A stretch of 60,639 nt of DNA from Hydrogenophilales bacterium CG_4_10_14_3_um_filter_63_21 (GTDB taxonomy: Bacteria > Pseudomonadota > Gammaproteobacteria > Burkholderiales > Thiobacillaceae): positions 1-60,639 of the forward strand of contig PFJX01000040.1 of assembly GCA_002784045.1 (NCBI GenBank), given 5' to 3'. Made by a program: the position numbers and the translations under genes. Each line of letters opens with the position of its first letter. Position 1 is the stretch's first letter. This document shows, in pieces, positions 1-9,066 of the stretch. The notes under the pieces are model-generated. The model saw nothing but the letters and a program-made list of their open reading frames with translations. It was not told where the DNA came from and searched no databases.

Positions 1-87
1 TAGTTATTCATACGCCCGACTGAGCAAGACTTTCCAGTGCGGACAAGGGACCAGCGAGGGCGCGCGAGTATTCATGCAATATCCGGG
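1..87 (-). repeat. Element A, partial copy at left edge
   Basis: The reverse complement of these bases matches the left part of the complete element A near 54.0 kb and the last 89 bases of the window, with one or two substitutions. The terminal inverted-repeat end (cccggatattgcatgaat when read on the minus strand) lies at the inner side. The sequence runs off the window edge inside the element, so its internal part is not seen here. Confidence 0.9.
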
Positions 88-102
88 CTAGCAGCCTGTC
101 AG
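88..102 (+). repeat. Possible remnant of the end of element B
   Basis: The bases ctagcagcctgtcag directly follow element A and match the terminal repeat of element B near 40.4 kb (ctagcagcctgtcggg) with one difference. Only about 15 bp remain, so chance cannot be excluded, but direct abutment to another mobile-element end makes a remnant plausible. Confidence 0.4.
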
Positions 103-109
103 GGTGGAT

Positions 110-613
110 TCAGGAACCTCCGGGGAGCAGGCTGTCCAGCCTGGCGCGGACCTTGGCCACACCCTGGTCGATGGCTTCATCCAGGTAGTAGCCGTAGTAA
201 TCCGGCGTGGTTATGCCGATCACGGGCTTGGCGACTTCGCGGCCCGTGCTGTCGAACACCCTCACCGTCGGCGTTAAACGGACACCCTGGTCACCGGAAA
301 ATTGGCGATGGCTCATCTTGCGGCCCCGGAAATCCTTGAGATCGCGGAAACCGCTGCTGTCCACCCGGCGCATCACCACTTTGGCAAGGTAATTGGCATT
401 GCCGCTCATGGGAATCAGGAAGTCGTTGAGCGCGGTTTCGCAGTAGGAGCATTCCGTGCCCACGAAAATCAGCAGCACCACGCCGTGAACCGCGCGCGCG
501 GCGGCGGCGTCCTGTTTCAGGTCGCGCGCCCAGGGAACTTCCGCGCGAGCCAGCGTGACGCCGCATGTTAAGATCGCGAACCACGCGACTAATTGCCTAA
601 CCGTTTGTTTCAT
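110..613 (-). CDS. Exported thioredoxin-fold protein (SoxW-like)
   Basis: A 167-residue protein with an N-terminal signal peptide (hydrophobic stretch about residues 8-22 ending near ARA) and a thioredoxin-type CxxC at C55-C58 (TECSYCE), followed by a region with a threonine-proline (LTPTVRVFD) at the position of the cis-proline loop. It is therefore likely a periplasmic thiol-disulfide protein of the SoxW/thioredoxin-like class; its partner is unknown. The start is the ATG that gives a clean signal peptide; an open frame continues upstream but runs antisense through hemC and is not credible. It diverges from hemC with a 64-bp gap. Element A and a possible B remnant lie just beyond its stop codon. 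Confidence 0.8.
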   Translation of the reverse strand: MKQTVRQLVAWFAILTCGVTLARAEVPWARDLKQDAAAARAVHGVVLLIFVGTECSYCETALNDFLIPMSGNANYLAKVVMRRVDSSGFRDLKDFRGRKMSHRQFSGDQGVRLTPTVRVFDSTGREVAKPVIGITTPDYYGYYLDEAIDQGVAKVRARLDSLLPGGS

Positions 614-677
614 CGTCGTTTTCCTCAACACCTCGGGGCATTCTAGCGATGCTCCTTTCACCCTCAATAGTCCAATC

Positions 678-1610
678 ATGCCGAAAAAAATAGTCATCGC
701 TACCCGCGAAAGCCAACTGGCACTCTGGCAGGCTAAACATGTCAAGGCCCGTCTCATGGAATTGCATCCCGGACTGGAAGTCGAGTTGCTCGGCATGACC
801 ACCCAGGGCGACCAGATTCTCGATTCCCCGCTCTCCCGCATCGGCGGCAAAGGCCTGTTCGTGAAGGAACTGGAAACGGCGATGGCGGAAGGCCGCGCCG
901 ATCTCGCCGTGCACTCGATCAAAGATGTGCCAATGGACCTGCCGGCCGGGTTCGAGCTGGCCGCCATCTCCAAGCGCGAAGACCCGCGCGATGCCTTCGT
1001 CTCCAGGAAATACGCCAGCTTGAGTGACCTGCCAGTCGGCGCCCGCGTTGGCACCTCCAGCCTGCGCCGCCAGGTGCAGTTGCGCGCCGTATACCCGACC
1101 CTGGATATCGACACCCTGCGCGGCAATGTGAATACCCGCCTGCGCAAGCTGGAAGAAGGCCAGTACGACGCCATCCTGCTGGCCGCCGCCGGGCTCAAAC
1201 GCCTCGGCCTGGACGCCCATATCCGCGCCATCCTGTCGCCGGAAGAAAGCCTGCCGGCCGTGGGCCAGGGTGCGCTGGGCATCGAGATTCGCGGCGGCCG
1301 CCCCGATCTGGCGGCCCTGCTGGCGCCGCTCAATGATGCCGAAACCGCCGCCTGCGTGCGTGCCGAACGGGCCATGAGCCGCATGTTGCAAGGCGGCTGT
1401 CAGGCGCCCATCGGCGGTTTTGCCGAAATGCGCGAGGGCCGCATTCACCTGCGCGCCTTTGTGGCCGATCTGGAAGGCATCCGCTTCTTCAAAAGCGAGG
1501 TGCAAGGCGACCCGGCCGACCCCGAGGCCATCGGCCACGCCGCCGCGCGGGAACTGATTGCCCAGGGCGCCGACACGCTCCTGGCGGAACTCATCCATCG
1601 CCTGCAATGA
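678..1610 (+). CDS. hemC: Hydroxymethylbilane synthase (porphobilinogen deaminase)
   Basis: 310 residues, the usual family length. HemC polymerises four porphobilinogens to hydroxymethylbilane in cytosolic tetrapyrrole synthesis. Visible family motifs are the start [19 protein letters not shown], the substrate-binding stretch around [16 protein letters not shown], and GGCQAPIGG with C241 as the dipyrromethane cofactor-binding cysteine. The chosen ATG begins the conserved N-terminus; upstream in-frame codons have no family similarity. It overlaps hemD by 4 bp (ATGA), so the two are translationally coupled. First gene of hemC-hemD-hemX-hemY. Confidence 0.97.
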   Translation: MPKKIVIATRESQLALWQAKHVKARLMELHPGLEVELLGMTTQGDQILDSPLSRIGGKGLFVKELETAMAEGRADLAVHSIKDVPMDLPAGFELAAISKREDPRDAFVSRKYASLSDLPVGARVGTSSLRRQVQLRAVYPTLDIDTLRGNVNTRLRKLEEGQYDAILLAAAGLKRLGLDAHIRAILSPEESLPAVGQGALGIEIRGGRPDLAALLAPLNDAETAACVRAERAMSRMLQGGCQAPIGGFAEMREGRIHLRAFVADLEGIRFFKSEVQGDPADPEAIGHAAARELIAQGADTLLAELIHRLQ

Positions 1611-2371
1611 ACCTGCCGCTGGCCGGCATGGGCGTGCTGAACACCCGTCCGGTCGGGCAGGCGGCTAGTCTCACGGCGGGCCTGCGCGCACTCGGCGCCG
1701 AGCCGGTCCTGTTTCCCACCCTGGCGATCCTGCCGCCGCTCGATACCCACACCCTGCGGCAACGGCTTGCTACCTTGGCAACTTACCATCTCGCTATTTT
1801 CGTCAGTCCCACCGCGGTGGAACGCGGTCTCGCCGTGGCGGGTCCCTGGCCGACGGGCCTGTCGGTCGCCGGGGTCGGGCAGGGCAGCGCCGCGGCACTG
1901 CGCGCCGCCGGCTGTGAAAATGTCCTGGCGCCGGAGGACGGCGCCGACAGCGAACACCTGCTTGCCCTGCCGGAGCTCGCCGATTTGCATGGGCGGCGCG
2001 TGCTGATCTTCCGCGGCGAGGGTGGCCGTGAACTGCTGGCGGAAACCCTCAGCGCGCGCGGCGCCCAGGTGGATTACGCCGAGTGCTACCGGCGTGGCCT
2101 GCCCGAGTCCGACCCCGCCCCCGTATGTGACTCCTGGCGGCGGGGTGGCATCCAGGCCGTCACCGTGCTCAGTTCGCAGGGGCTGGACAACCTGTTTACC
2201 CTACTCAAAGGCGAGGACAACGCCGACCTGATCCGCACCACTCCCTTGTTCGCGCCACACCCGCGCATCGCCGAACACGCGCGGGGCCTGGGTGTCGCTA
2301 CCGCCATCGCCACCGCGCCGGGGGAAGCGGGCCTGCTGCGGGGGCTTGTGGAATACTTCGCGCATGGCTGA
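1607..2371 (+). CDS. hemD: Uroporphyrinogen-III synthase
   Basis: 254 residues, typical of bacterial HemD, which cyclises hydroxymethylbilane with inversion of ring D. The sequence diverges strongly in this family; recognisable features are the N-terminal NTRP ([10 protein letters not shown]), [22 protein letters not shown], and [10 protein letters not shown] near the C-terminal half. The position between hemC and hemX makes the call firm. Its start overlaps the hemC stop and its end overlaps the hemX start by 8 bp, so this is one tightly packed operon. Confidence 0.95.
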   Translation: MNLPLAGMGVLNTRPVGQAASLTAGLRALGAEPVLFPTLAILPPLDTHTLRQRLATLATYHLAIFVSPTAVERGLAVAGPWPTGLSVAGVGQGSAAALRAAGCENVLAPEDGADSEHLLALPELADLHGRRVLIFRGEGGRELLAETLSARGAQVDYAECYRRGLPESDPAPVCDSWRRGGIQAVTVLSSQGLDNLFTLLKGEDNADLIRTTPLFAPHPRIAEHARGLGVATAIATAPGEAGLLRGLVEYFAHG

Positions 2372-3359
2372 ATTCTCCATGACCTCCCGCGCCCCCTGGC
2401 TCGCCCCCGCCCTGGGCGTCATCGCCATCGTGCTCACCCTGGGACTGGCCTGGCAGGCCTACGACCGGATGCAGACGATGGAAGTGCAACTGGCCCGCCG
2501 CATCGGCGCCTTCGATGCCGCCAGCCAGGAAGCGCGCGCCGCCGCCCGCGCTGCCAACGCCGCGCTGGCCGACTTGCAGGGCCGGCTGGCGACCCTGGAA
2601 GCGGGTGCGCGGGAGACGCAGAACCAGCAACTTGCCCTCAACGCCATGTATCAGGATCTCGCGCGCAGCCAGGATGAGCGGGTTGTGGCGGACATCGAAC
2701 AGACCCTGTTGCTGGCCCAGCAACAGTTGCAACTGGCCGGCAATGTGAAGGCGGCCCTGATCGGCCTCGATGCGGCGGCGACCCGCCTGGCGCAACTCGA
2801 CAAACCGCAATTCAACGGTCTGCGCGACGCCATCGCGCGCGACATGGAGCGACTCAAGCTGTTGCCGGCGGCGGACATCGTCAGCCTCAATGCCCGCCTC
2901 GAAGTACTCATTCAGAGCGTGGACCGGCTCAAGCTGGAATCCGAGGCTGAACCGGAGCCGCGCAAGGCGCCTGCCGCTCAAAGCGGCGCGGTCGATACCC
3001 TGGCACGCTTTTCCGCCGAAGCTTGGCGGGAATTCAAGAGCCTGGTGCGCATCCGTCGCCTGGACCATCCCGAGCTGCCCTTGCTGCCGCCTTCGCAGCG
3101 GTATTTCCTGCGCGAGAACCTCAAGTTGCGCCTGCTTTCCGCGCGCATGAGCCTGCTGCAACGCGACGAGAGCACTTTCCACAACGACCTTGCCGAGGCG
3201 CGTGAGTGGGCTCGGAGCTACTTCAATGCCCGCGACGAAGCCACCCGCGCCATGCTCGCCAGCCTGGACGAGATGCGTAAAGTTCCGGTGTTGCTCAAGG
3301 ACGCGGAAATCGACGCCAGCCTGAAAAGCGTGCGCGCGGCACGCGGGAGGAGCCGCTAA
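2364..3359 (+). CDS. hemX: HemX-like membrane protein of the hem operon
   Basis: 331 residues. One transmembrane helix close to the N-terminus (about residues 12-32) is followed by a long alanine/glutamine-rich, coiled-coil region (about 35-130) and a helical C-terminal domain, the layout of the proteobacterial HemX family (PF04375). These proteins sit downstream of hemCD; they were once called uroporphyrinogen methyltransferases, but this form has no methyltransferase domain and its exact role is unclear. Two starts are possible (MAEFSM or the internal MTSRAP); I use the first. The stop codon overlaps the hemY ATG by one base. Confidence 0.88.
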   Translation: MAEFSMTSRAPWLAPALGVIAIVLTLGLAWQAYDRMQTMEVQLARRIGAFDAASQEARAAARAANAALADLQGRLATLEAGARETQNQQLALNAMYQDLARSQDERVVADIEQTLLLAQQQLQLAGNVKAALIGLDAAATRLAQLDKPQFNGLRDAIARDMERLKLLPAADIVSLNARLEVLIQSVDRLKLESEAEPEPRKAPAAQSGAVDTLARFSAEAWREFKSLVRIRRLDHPELPLLPPSQRYFLRENLKLRLLSARMSLLQRDESTFHNDLAEAREWARSYFNARDEATRAMLASLDEMRKVPVLLKDAEIDASLKSVRAARGRSR

Positions 3360-3850
3360 TGCGCGCCGCCTTCTGGCTGCTCGCCCTGTTTGCGCTGGCC
3401 GTAGCCCTGCCGCTGGCGGCGCGTCTCGATCAAGGCTATGTCATCGTGGTCTATCCACCCTGGCGCATGGAGTTGTCGTTCATGCTCGCCCTGGCGCTGC
3501 TCGCTGGCCTCATTGCGCTGGCCTATGTCACGCTGCGCCTGGGCCAGGCCGCGCTGCGCCTGCCCACCGACGTGCGCGACTGGCGCGCCAGTCGGCGCCG
3601 CGCCGCGGCCGACCGTGCCTTGCTGGACGCCATGCGCGCGCATCTCGATGGCGATCCCCTGGGCGCCGACAAGCTGGCGCGCAAGGCACAGGCCAGCCAG
3701 GCGCCGGACATCGCGGAACGCCTGCTCAAGAGCGGCATACCTTCAAAGGATGCGGTTCGTCCCTCTGATGAAGCCCCTGATGAAGCTCCTAAGCGAACGA
3801 CTAAGCAGCCAAAAAACGGCTGCCAAGTCGCTGCTTATACCGTTCGGTAA
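3359..3850 (+). CDS. hemY: Truncated HemY-like protein (N-terminal domain only)
   Basis: 163 residues where the proteobacterial HemY family is about 390-420. Two transmembrane helices (about 2-22 and 38-60) and the start of the cytosolic part (LPTDVRDWRASRRRAAADR) match the HemY_N domain. The C-terminal TPR repeats are missing. From about residue 124 (after AERLLKSG) the sequence turns into an unusual tail rich in Pro, Asp, Lys and Thr, and local GC content falls. The tail DNA contains a strong hairpin. This looks like a deletion or sequence replacement that removed about 240 residues before the convergent msrQ. Whether the shortened protein works cannot be judged from the sequence. Confidence 0.75.
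   Translation: MRAAFWLLALFALAVALPLAARLDQGYVIVVYPPWRMELSFMLALALLAGLIALAYVTLRLGQAALRLPTDVRDWRASRRRAAADRALLDAMRAHLDGDPLGADKLARKAQASQAPDIAERLLKSGIPSKDAVRPSDEAPDEAPKRTTKQPKNGCQVAAYTVR
3784..3837. repeat. Hairpin-forming sequence in the hemY tail
   Basis: The arms gcagcc/ggctgc enclose a 7-base A-rich loop and are extended by cgact/agtcg and then aagc/gctt with small bulges. No T-run follows on either strand close enough for a standard intrinsic terminator. It may be what is left of an inserted element, or a bidirectional transcript-end structure between the convergent hemY and msrQ. Confidence 0.5.
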
Positions 3851-3857
3851 CCCCACC

Positions 3858-4454
3858 CTACCGACCTCCGCGCCGCACCGCCCAGTACACCCTCAGCCCC
3901 AGCAGCAGCGCCAACACGGCGGCATAGATCGCCGGCTGGGTGATGTCCTTTTTTACCATCCACCAGTAGTGCAGCACGGCAAGCCCGGCGATGAGGTAGA
4001 TGGCGCGGTGCAGCGCCCGCCAGCGCTGTCCACCGAGGCGCTTGATCATGGCGTTGGTCGAGGTCGCCGCCAGCGGTATCAGCAACAGGAAGGAGGCAAA
4101 CCCCACGGTGATGAAGGGGCGTTTGACGATGTCCTTCCCGATCGCGGCCCAGTCGAAGAACTGGTCCAGCCAGACATAACTCATGAAGTGCAGCAGAGCA
4201 TAGAAAAACGTGTACAGGCCCAACATGCGGCGCAGCCGTGGCAGCCAGTTCAGACCCGTGAAGCGGCGCAGCGGCGTCACCAATAGGGTGATCAGCAGAA
4301 AACGCAGGGTCCAGTCGCCCAGGCCGCGGCTGAGCGCCTCGATCGGATTGGCGCCCAGGCTGTCGCCGAGCAGGCCATAAACGAGGCTGAGCAGCGGAAC
4401 CAGGCAGAGGAGAAATAGCGTGGTTTTCAGGCGGGCGAACAGGCGGGGAGACAC
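3858..4454 (-). CDS. msrQ: MsrQ, heme-binding membrane subunit of methionine sulfoxide reductase
   Basis: 198 residues with about six transmembrane helices, a ferric reductase-like (YedZ/MsrQ) layout. Conserved heme-ligand histidines can be placed in the helices with YALLHFMSYVW, ALHRAIYL and VLHYWWMVK. MsrQ passes electrons from the respiratory quinone pool to MsrP in the periplasm to repair oxidised methionines. I chose a GTG start 7 bp after the msrP stop because it begins just before the first conserved helix; the open frame upstream runs through msrP and is spurious. It converges on the truncated hemY with only 7 bp between stops. Confidence 0.92.
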   Translation of the reverse strand: MSPRLFARLKTTLFLLCLVPLLSLVYGLLGDSLGANPIEALSRGLGDWTLRFLLITLLVTPLRRFTGLNWLPRLRRMLGLYTFFYALLHFMSYVWLDQFFDWAAIGKDIVKRPFITVGFASFLLLIPLAATSTNAMIKRLGGQRWRALHRAIYLIAGLAVLHYWWMVKKDITQPAIYAAVLALLLGLRVYWAVRRGGR

Positions 4455-4461
4455 GGGGGGC

Positions 4462-5403
4462 CTAAAAATACCGGCGCAAATCCATGCCCGCGTATAGCCG
4501 CGCCACCTGCTCGCCGTAGCCGTTGAACGGCAGCGTCTTGCGCTTGAAGAACTCGCCGATGCGGCGTTCTTTCGCCTGGCTCCAGCGTGGGTGGTCCACC
4601 TCGGGATTGACGTTGGAATAGAAACCATACTCGCGCGGCGCGGCTTGCATCCAGGCCGATACCGGCTGTTTATCCACGAAGCGGATGCGGACGATGGATT
4701 TCGCGCTCTTGAAGCCATATTTCCAGGGCACCACGATGCGCACCGGCGCGCCGTTCTGGTTCGCCAGGGTTTCGCCATAGAGGCCCACGGCCAGCAGGGT
4801 GAGCGGATGTCGCGCCTCGTCCAGGCGCAGGCCTTCGGTATACGGCCAGTCCAGCACCGAGGTACGCACCCCAGGCATCTGCGAGCGGTCATTCAGGGTG
4901 GTGAACTCCAGGTATTTCGCGCCGCCCAGCGGTTCCACCCTCCGGATCAGTTCATTGAGCGGATAGCCCACCCAGGGAATCACCATCGACCAGCCTTCCA
5001 CGCAGCGCATGCGGTAGATGCGGTCTTCCAGCGATGCCAGTTTGAGCAGGGCGTCGATGTCGTAATGGCCGGGACGTTTCACCAGGCCATCCACCTGCAC
5101 GCTCCACGGCCGCGGTTTCAGGCTGCCAGCGTTGCGCGCCGGGTCGGCCTTGTCGGTGCCGAATTCATAGAAGTTGTTGTAGGTCGTCACGTCCTTGTAG
5201 GGCGTCATTTCCTCGCGCGTGCCATAGGGGCCGGGGCGGGTGCCGGCGAGCTTGACGCCCGCCGCCGCGTTGCCGGCTTGCAGGCCCAGGCTGCCGGCCA
5301 GCGCCAGGCTGCCGGTCGCGCGCATGAACGCGCGGCGGCCGCGGTAGACCTCGGGCGGGGTGATTTCGGATGGGAAGATGTCGAGGGGGTGTTTGATCAG
5401 CAT
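4462..5403 (-). CDS. msrP: MsrP, periplasmic molybdopterin methionine sulfoxide reductase
   Basis: 313 residues. The N-terminus carries a twin-arginine signal ([11 protein letters not shown] followed by an Ala/Leu-rich stretch), as expected for a molybdoenzyme exported folded by Tat. C134 in RMRCVEGW is the molybdenum-ligating cysteine of the sulfite-oxidase-fold family. The C-terminal part ([16 protein letters not shown]) is typical of MsrP/YedY. It forms an operon with msrQ immediately downstream. Confidence 0.96.
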   Translation of the reverse strand: MLIKHPLDIFPSEITPPEVYRGRRAFMRATGSLALAGSLGLQAGNAAAGVKLAGTRPGPYGTREEMTPYKDVTTYNNFYEFGTDKADPARNAGSLKPRPWSVQVDGLVKRPGHYDIDALLKLASLEDRIYRMRCVEGWSMVIPWVGYPLNELIRRVEPLGGAKYLEFTTLNDRSQMPGVRTSVLDWPYTEGLRLDEARHPLTLLAVGLYGETLANQNGAPVRIVVPWKYGFKSAKSIVRIRFVDKQPVSAWMQAAPREYGFYSNVNPEVDHPRWSQAKERRIGEFFKRKTLPFNGYGEQVARLYAGMDLRRYF

Positions 5404-5730
5404 GGCGATCTCCAGACCTTAGTGGGGGCAGCCATTCGTCGCGGCAAAGCAGGAATCCGCGCAGTCCACACAAAATGGCTCGTGTGGGGCATTGATCCGT
5501 CGCGCCGTTGCTTGGTTCCACCGTGCCTGACTGTTCACCCGAGCAGCCAAGATTGATCGGAAACAATAAAGCCGGTCGCACTCTGTGACGATCAAGTGAT
5601 CGAGTGAGATGAAACGCGAGCAGGCTCTACCCACCGAATCCACAAACGACAAGTCAGTGACCTGGGTTACTGAACGCTGCCGACCCAGGGTGTAAGTTGC
5701 GACTTCCCTCAAATCTTTGGAGTAGCCACC
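5404..5730. other. Intergenic region upstream of msrP and the barrel protein
   Basis: This 327-bp divergent spacer should hold promoters for msrPQ and for the + strand gene. A purine-rich stretch (ggagtagccacc) ahead of the + strand ATG can serve as ribosome binding site. A 97-codon open frame on the minus strand (about 5419-5712) has no recognisable features. I see no clear -35/-10 pair, repeat or RNA gene. Confidence 0.5.
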
Positions 5731-6291
5731 ATGCTACGTACCCCCCTTACCGTCTTGCTTGGGTTCAGTCTCGTTATCGCTTCCGCCGCCACGCTCGCCG
5801 CCGACGGCTGGAAAGTCTTGCCCGTGCGCGATGCCAACTTCAAGCCTGATATGACGCTTTCAGCCGCGGTCGGGTCGCTCGACCCGGAGCATGTGAGCAG
5901 CGGCAGCTATGCCGGCGCCGAGTTGGCCTTCAACTGTCTGGCGTTGCAGCCCCCTACCGGTGTGATCCGCACCAAGATTTCGCTCGGGCAGTTCGACCAC
6001 CAGGGCATGAAGCTCACGACTTTCGAGGTCAATCCGCGCTGGACAGTAAATCTGAACCAGGACCTGACGGTCGGAATCGGCCCTGGCATCGGTTTCGTCA
6101 AAGCCGAAGTGGCCGGACGCAGTACGGACATGGCCGCGCTGCAGATTGGCGCCGATCTCGATTACCGTATCGGCGCGCTTAACCTGGGCCTGGGTGCGCG
6201 CTGGCAGGCCACCCAGAACGAAAACATCGCCCCCGGCCGAAGCGGTGCGGACAACTTCCTGATCCAGGCCAAGGTCGGCGTCAACTTCTAA
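5731..6291 (+). CDS. Small outer-membrane beta-barrel-like protein, function unknown
   Basis: 186 residues with a clear Sec signal peptide (cleavage near LAADGWK). The mature part shows alternating hydrophobic/polar strands (AGAELAFNCL, TTFEVNPRWTVN, LTVGIGPGIGFVKAEV, ALNLGLGARWQATQ) and ends in a terminal phenylalanine (AKVGVNF), the C-terminal signature recognised by the BAM machinery. This suggests a small porin-like or OmpW/OmpA-type barrel. I cannot assign a substrate. It is a single gene followed by a strong terminator. Confidence 0.75.
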   Translation: MLRTPLTVLLGFSLVIASAATLAADGWKVLPVRDANFKPDMTLSAAVGSLDPEHVSSGSYAGAELAFNCLALQPPTGVIRTKISLGQFDHQGMKLTTFEVNPRWTVNLNQDLTVGIGPGIGFVKAEVAGRSTDMAALQIGADLDYRIGALNLGLGARWQATQNENIAPGRSGADNFLIQAKVGVNF

Positions 6292-6362
6292 GCCATCAGT
6301 TGGACAGGGGGTGTTGGCCGTGAGCCAGCATCGGCGCGACTGGCCTCCTCCCCCTCTCATCA

Positions 6363-6390
6363 CCCCGACCCCGTGTCGGGGTTTTTTTTT
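6363..6390 (+). terminator. Rho-independent terminator after the barrel-protein gene
   Basis: A 7-bp perfect GC stem (ccccgac/gtcgggg) with a 5-base loop is directly followed by nine T. It lies 70 bp after the stop of the barrel gene and just before the nuclease gene, so it separates the two transcription units. Confidence 0.9.
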
Positions 6391-6416
6391 ACCTGGCGTG
6401 CCGGGACAATGGCCGC

Positions 6417-9023
6417 ATGGACACTTCCTTCGCCACCGCCGCACGGGTCTTTCTCGAACACGAGGGCGGCCGCTTTCCCGACTTCTCCACCTGCCTGATC
6501 CTGACCCCGCATCATCATGCCGGCCTGGCGTTTCGCCGCGCTCTGCACGCGGCTTTTCCGGGCAAGGTGCTGTTGCCGCCGCGCCTGCTGACCCTGCCGG
6601 AACTGGCCGCCAGCGCGCCGACCAAGGGAAACCCCGAGCCGGACAGCCTGCGCCTGGCCGAGTTGCAGCACTTCCTGGCGCGTACCGGCCAGGTGCCGCG
6701 CGCAGCGCTGTGGCCGGCGGCGGAGGAGTTACTGGGCCTGTTGAACGAACTGGATGAGCAGGGGCTGGGCCTGCCCGCGGTGGCCTTGCCCGAGAACCGC
6801 CATCTGAGCGTGGAAGCCGGCATCACCCAGGCGGTATGGCAAGCCTTGTGCCAGGGCGGCGCAAAGAGCCGCAAGCGCGACTACGGCGAACGCCTGGCCC
6901 ACCTGGCGGCGCATAGCGCGACGCCGCTCTACAGCTTGGGCCTGGCCGGCCTGTCACGGCTGGAGTGGGATTTTCTCGCAGCCTGGGGGCGGCGCCAGCC
7001 GGTGATCGACCTGCCGGTGCCGCCGCGTTTCCCGCAGCGCCAGGCCATGCTGGCGGCGGTGTGGGAACAAGACGAACCGGAACTGGCGCGGCGCGGCGCC
7101 GATTTCGCCGCCCTGCATTCCGACAACCCGCTGCGCGAGTCGGTTGAACTCCTCGCCGCGCCCGGCCTGGAGGCGGCTGCGCGGGCCGCCGAAAGCACTC
7201 TGTTGGCGTGGTTGCGGGAAGGCCGCCGCGACATCGCCATCGTCGCCCTCGACCGCCTCGCCGCCCGCCGCCTGCGCGCCCTTCTGGAACGGCGGCAGAT
7301 CCTGATCCAGGATGAGACCGGCTGGCCTTTTTCCACCGCCGCCGCCAGCCATGTGCTGGACCGCTGGCTGAATGTGGTGATGGACGACGCCTGGTTCCGC
7401 GACCTGCTCGATTTCATCAAGTCGCCCTTTGTTTTCACCGACGCGGAAGTGATACGCCTGGCGGCGGCCAACAGCCTGGAACAGGCTTGGCGCCGCCATG
7501 GCGCGCCGCAGGGGCTGGCTGGCCACCTGGCCCTGGCGCGCCAGGAGAAGCTGGACGCCGCCGGGCAAATCCTGACCCGCATCGAGCACGCGCGCGGCCT
7601 CTTTCCGGAAGTCCGACTGCCCCTGGCGGATTGGACTCGCCGCTTGCTGCAAGCCTTCGACCGCCTGGCCGCCACCCCGGCCCTGCGCGCCGACCCGGTG
7701 GGCAGCCAGTTGCTGGCGATGCTCGCCGGCCTGGCGCGGGATACCGCGCGGCATGAACGGCGTTTCGCCCTCGCGGAATGGCGGCGCTGGCTTTATCTCC
7801 ACCTGGAACAAGCCACCTTTGCCGACACCCGGGTGCAAAGCCCGATCCGCCTCACCCACCTGAACGCCGCGCGCCTGCGCGATCTCGATGGCTTGCTCCT
7901 GTTGGGCGTCGATGCCGGCCACCTGCCCGGCGTTCAACCCGCTGGCCTGTTCAATGACGCCACCCGCATGCAACTCGGACTGCCGGGCGCGGTGGAGCGC
8001 GAAAAAGAAACCCGCGCCGCCCTGGCCGATGCGCTGGCGCGCTGTGAACGGGTGGCGCTGATCTGGCAGAACGCGGAAGCGGGCGAGGAGCAACCCCTCT
8101 CCCCCTGGCTGTTGCGTTTGGCGGTCTTCCAGCGCGCCGGCTGGGGCACACAGTGGGTGAACCAGGCCGCAAGCGGCGTGCCGGCTATCGCCGCCGCCCA
8201 CCCAACGCCGGCCACCGCCAGCCCGGTGGCCGATGCCCTGCCGGAACGCATCAGCGTCAGCGCCTGGCAGAGCCTGGTGTCTTGCCCCTACCAATTCTTC
8301 GCGCGCCATCTACTCGGCCTCAACGAACTCGACGACGTGCCGGAAGAAATGGACAAGGCGGATTACGGCAGCCTGGTGCATCAAGTGCTGGCCGATTTTC
8401 ATACCCGGCAACCCATCCTGGCCGGCCGCGAACGCGGCGACCTGGAAGCCGACCTACTCGCCACCGGCGAACGCGTATTCGCCCCGTCGGAAGCGCGCGG
8501 CTACCTCGCCGGTGCCTGGCGATTGCGCTGGGAACGCCACCTTCCCGCCTACCTGGATTGGGCATTGCAGCGTGAAGCAGACGGCTACCGCTTCACGCAA
8601 GCCGAAGAAAAACTGGCGCGCCTGATCGAATGGTCGCCAGAGCAAGGCACCCGCCTGGAAGGCCGCGCCGACCGCCTGGACAGCATGGCTGCCGGCGACG
8701 CCCTGCTGGATTACAAGACGCAAGCGAAACAGACCCTGCGGCACAAGCTGGACGAAAACGCAGAAGACGTGCAACTCACCGCCTACGCCTGGATCACCGG
8801 TGCCGCCGAGGCCGGCTTCGTCACTCTGGACGACGACAAGGTGGAAACCCTTTCCTGGAAAGGCGATCTGCGCGACGCCGCCGCCGCCGAGGGCGAACGT
8901 CTGGCCCGCACTTTCGCCGCCCTCGCCACTGGCACGCCGATGCCAGCCAACGCCGCGCCGCACACCTGCGCATGGTGCGAAATGCGTGGACTGTGCCGGC
9001 GCGAACATGGGTTGGAGCCGTAA
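6417..9023 (+). CDS. AddB/RecB-family PD-(D/E)XK nuclease, probable DNA repair protein
   Basis: 868 residues. The C-terminal third is a RecB-family nuclease domain (PF12705-like): ERISVSAWQSLVSCPYQFFARH, then GSLVHQVLADFH, LLDYKTQ as the catalytic D-x-K region, and a closing cysteine cluster (CAWCEMRGLC) with an upstream Cys (SCPYQFF), as in the Fe-S clamp of AddB-type nucleases. The N-terminal two thirds is a helicase-like, Walker-less region. The family resembles the betaproteobacterial probable DNA repair protein TIGR03623, usually coupled to an AddA-like helicase-nuclease. No such partner follows; the next gene is convergent. No clear ribosome binding site precedes the ATG. Confidence 0.85.
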   Translation: MDTSFATAARVFLEHEGGRFPDFSTCLILTPHHHAGLAFRRALHAAFPGKVLLPPRLLTLPELAASAPTKGNPEPDSLRLAELQHFLARTGQVPRAALWPAAEELLGLLNELDEQGLGLPAVALPENRHLSVEAGITQAVWQALCQGGAKSRKRDYGERLAHLAAHSATPLYSLGLAGLSRLEWDFLAAWGRRQPVIDLPVPPRFPQRQAMLAAVWEQDEPELARRGADFAALHSDNPLRESVELLAAPGLEAAARAAESTLLAWLREGRRDIAIVALDRLAARRLRALLERRQILIQDETGWPFSTAAASHVLDRWLNVVMDDAWFRDLLDFIKSPFVFTDAEVIRLAAANSLEQAWRRHGAPQGLAGHLALARQEKLDAAGQILTRIEHARGLFPEVRLPLADWTRRLLQAFDRLAATPALRADPVGSQLLAMLAGLARDTARHERRFALAEWRRWLYLHLEQATFADTRVQSPIRLTHLNAARLRDLDGLLLLGVDAGHLPGVQPAGLFNDATRMQLGLPGAVEREKETRAALADALARCERVALIWQNAEAGEEQPLSPWLLRLAVFQRAGWGTQWVNQAASGVPAIAAAHPTPATASPVADALPERISVSAWQSLVSCPYQFFARHLLGLNELDDVPEEMDKADYGSLVHQVLADFHTRQPILAGRERGDLEADLLATGERVFAPSEARGYLAGAWRLRWERHLPAYLDWALQREADGYRFTQAEEKLARLIEWSPEQGTRLEGRADRLDSMAAGDALLDYKTQAKQTLRHKLDENAEDVQLTAYAWITGAAEAGFVTLDDDKVETLSWKGDLRDAAAAEGERLARTFAALATGTPMPANAAPHTCAWCEMRGLCRREHGLEP

Positions 9024-9066
9024 CCGCCTTTGTCGCGCCGGCGGATCGCCAAGCCGACCCATGCAG

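Noticed and set aside
3784-3850. Integron attC site or gene-cassette tail at the hemY end
   Set aside because: The hairpin is strong but the conserved GTTRRRY / RYYYAAC core sites are not present at its ends.
5419-5712. 97-codon minus-strand open frame in the msrP spacer
   Set aside because: No recognisable domain, no clear ribosome binding site, and it occupies the region where divergent promoters are expected.
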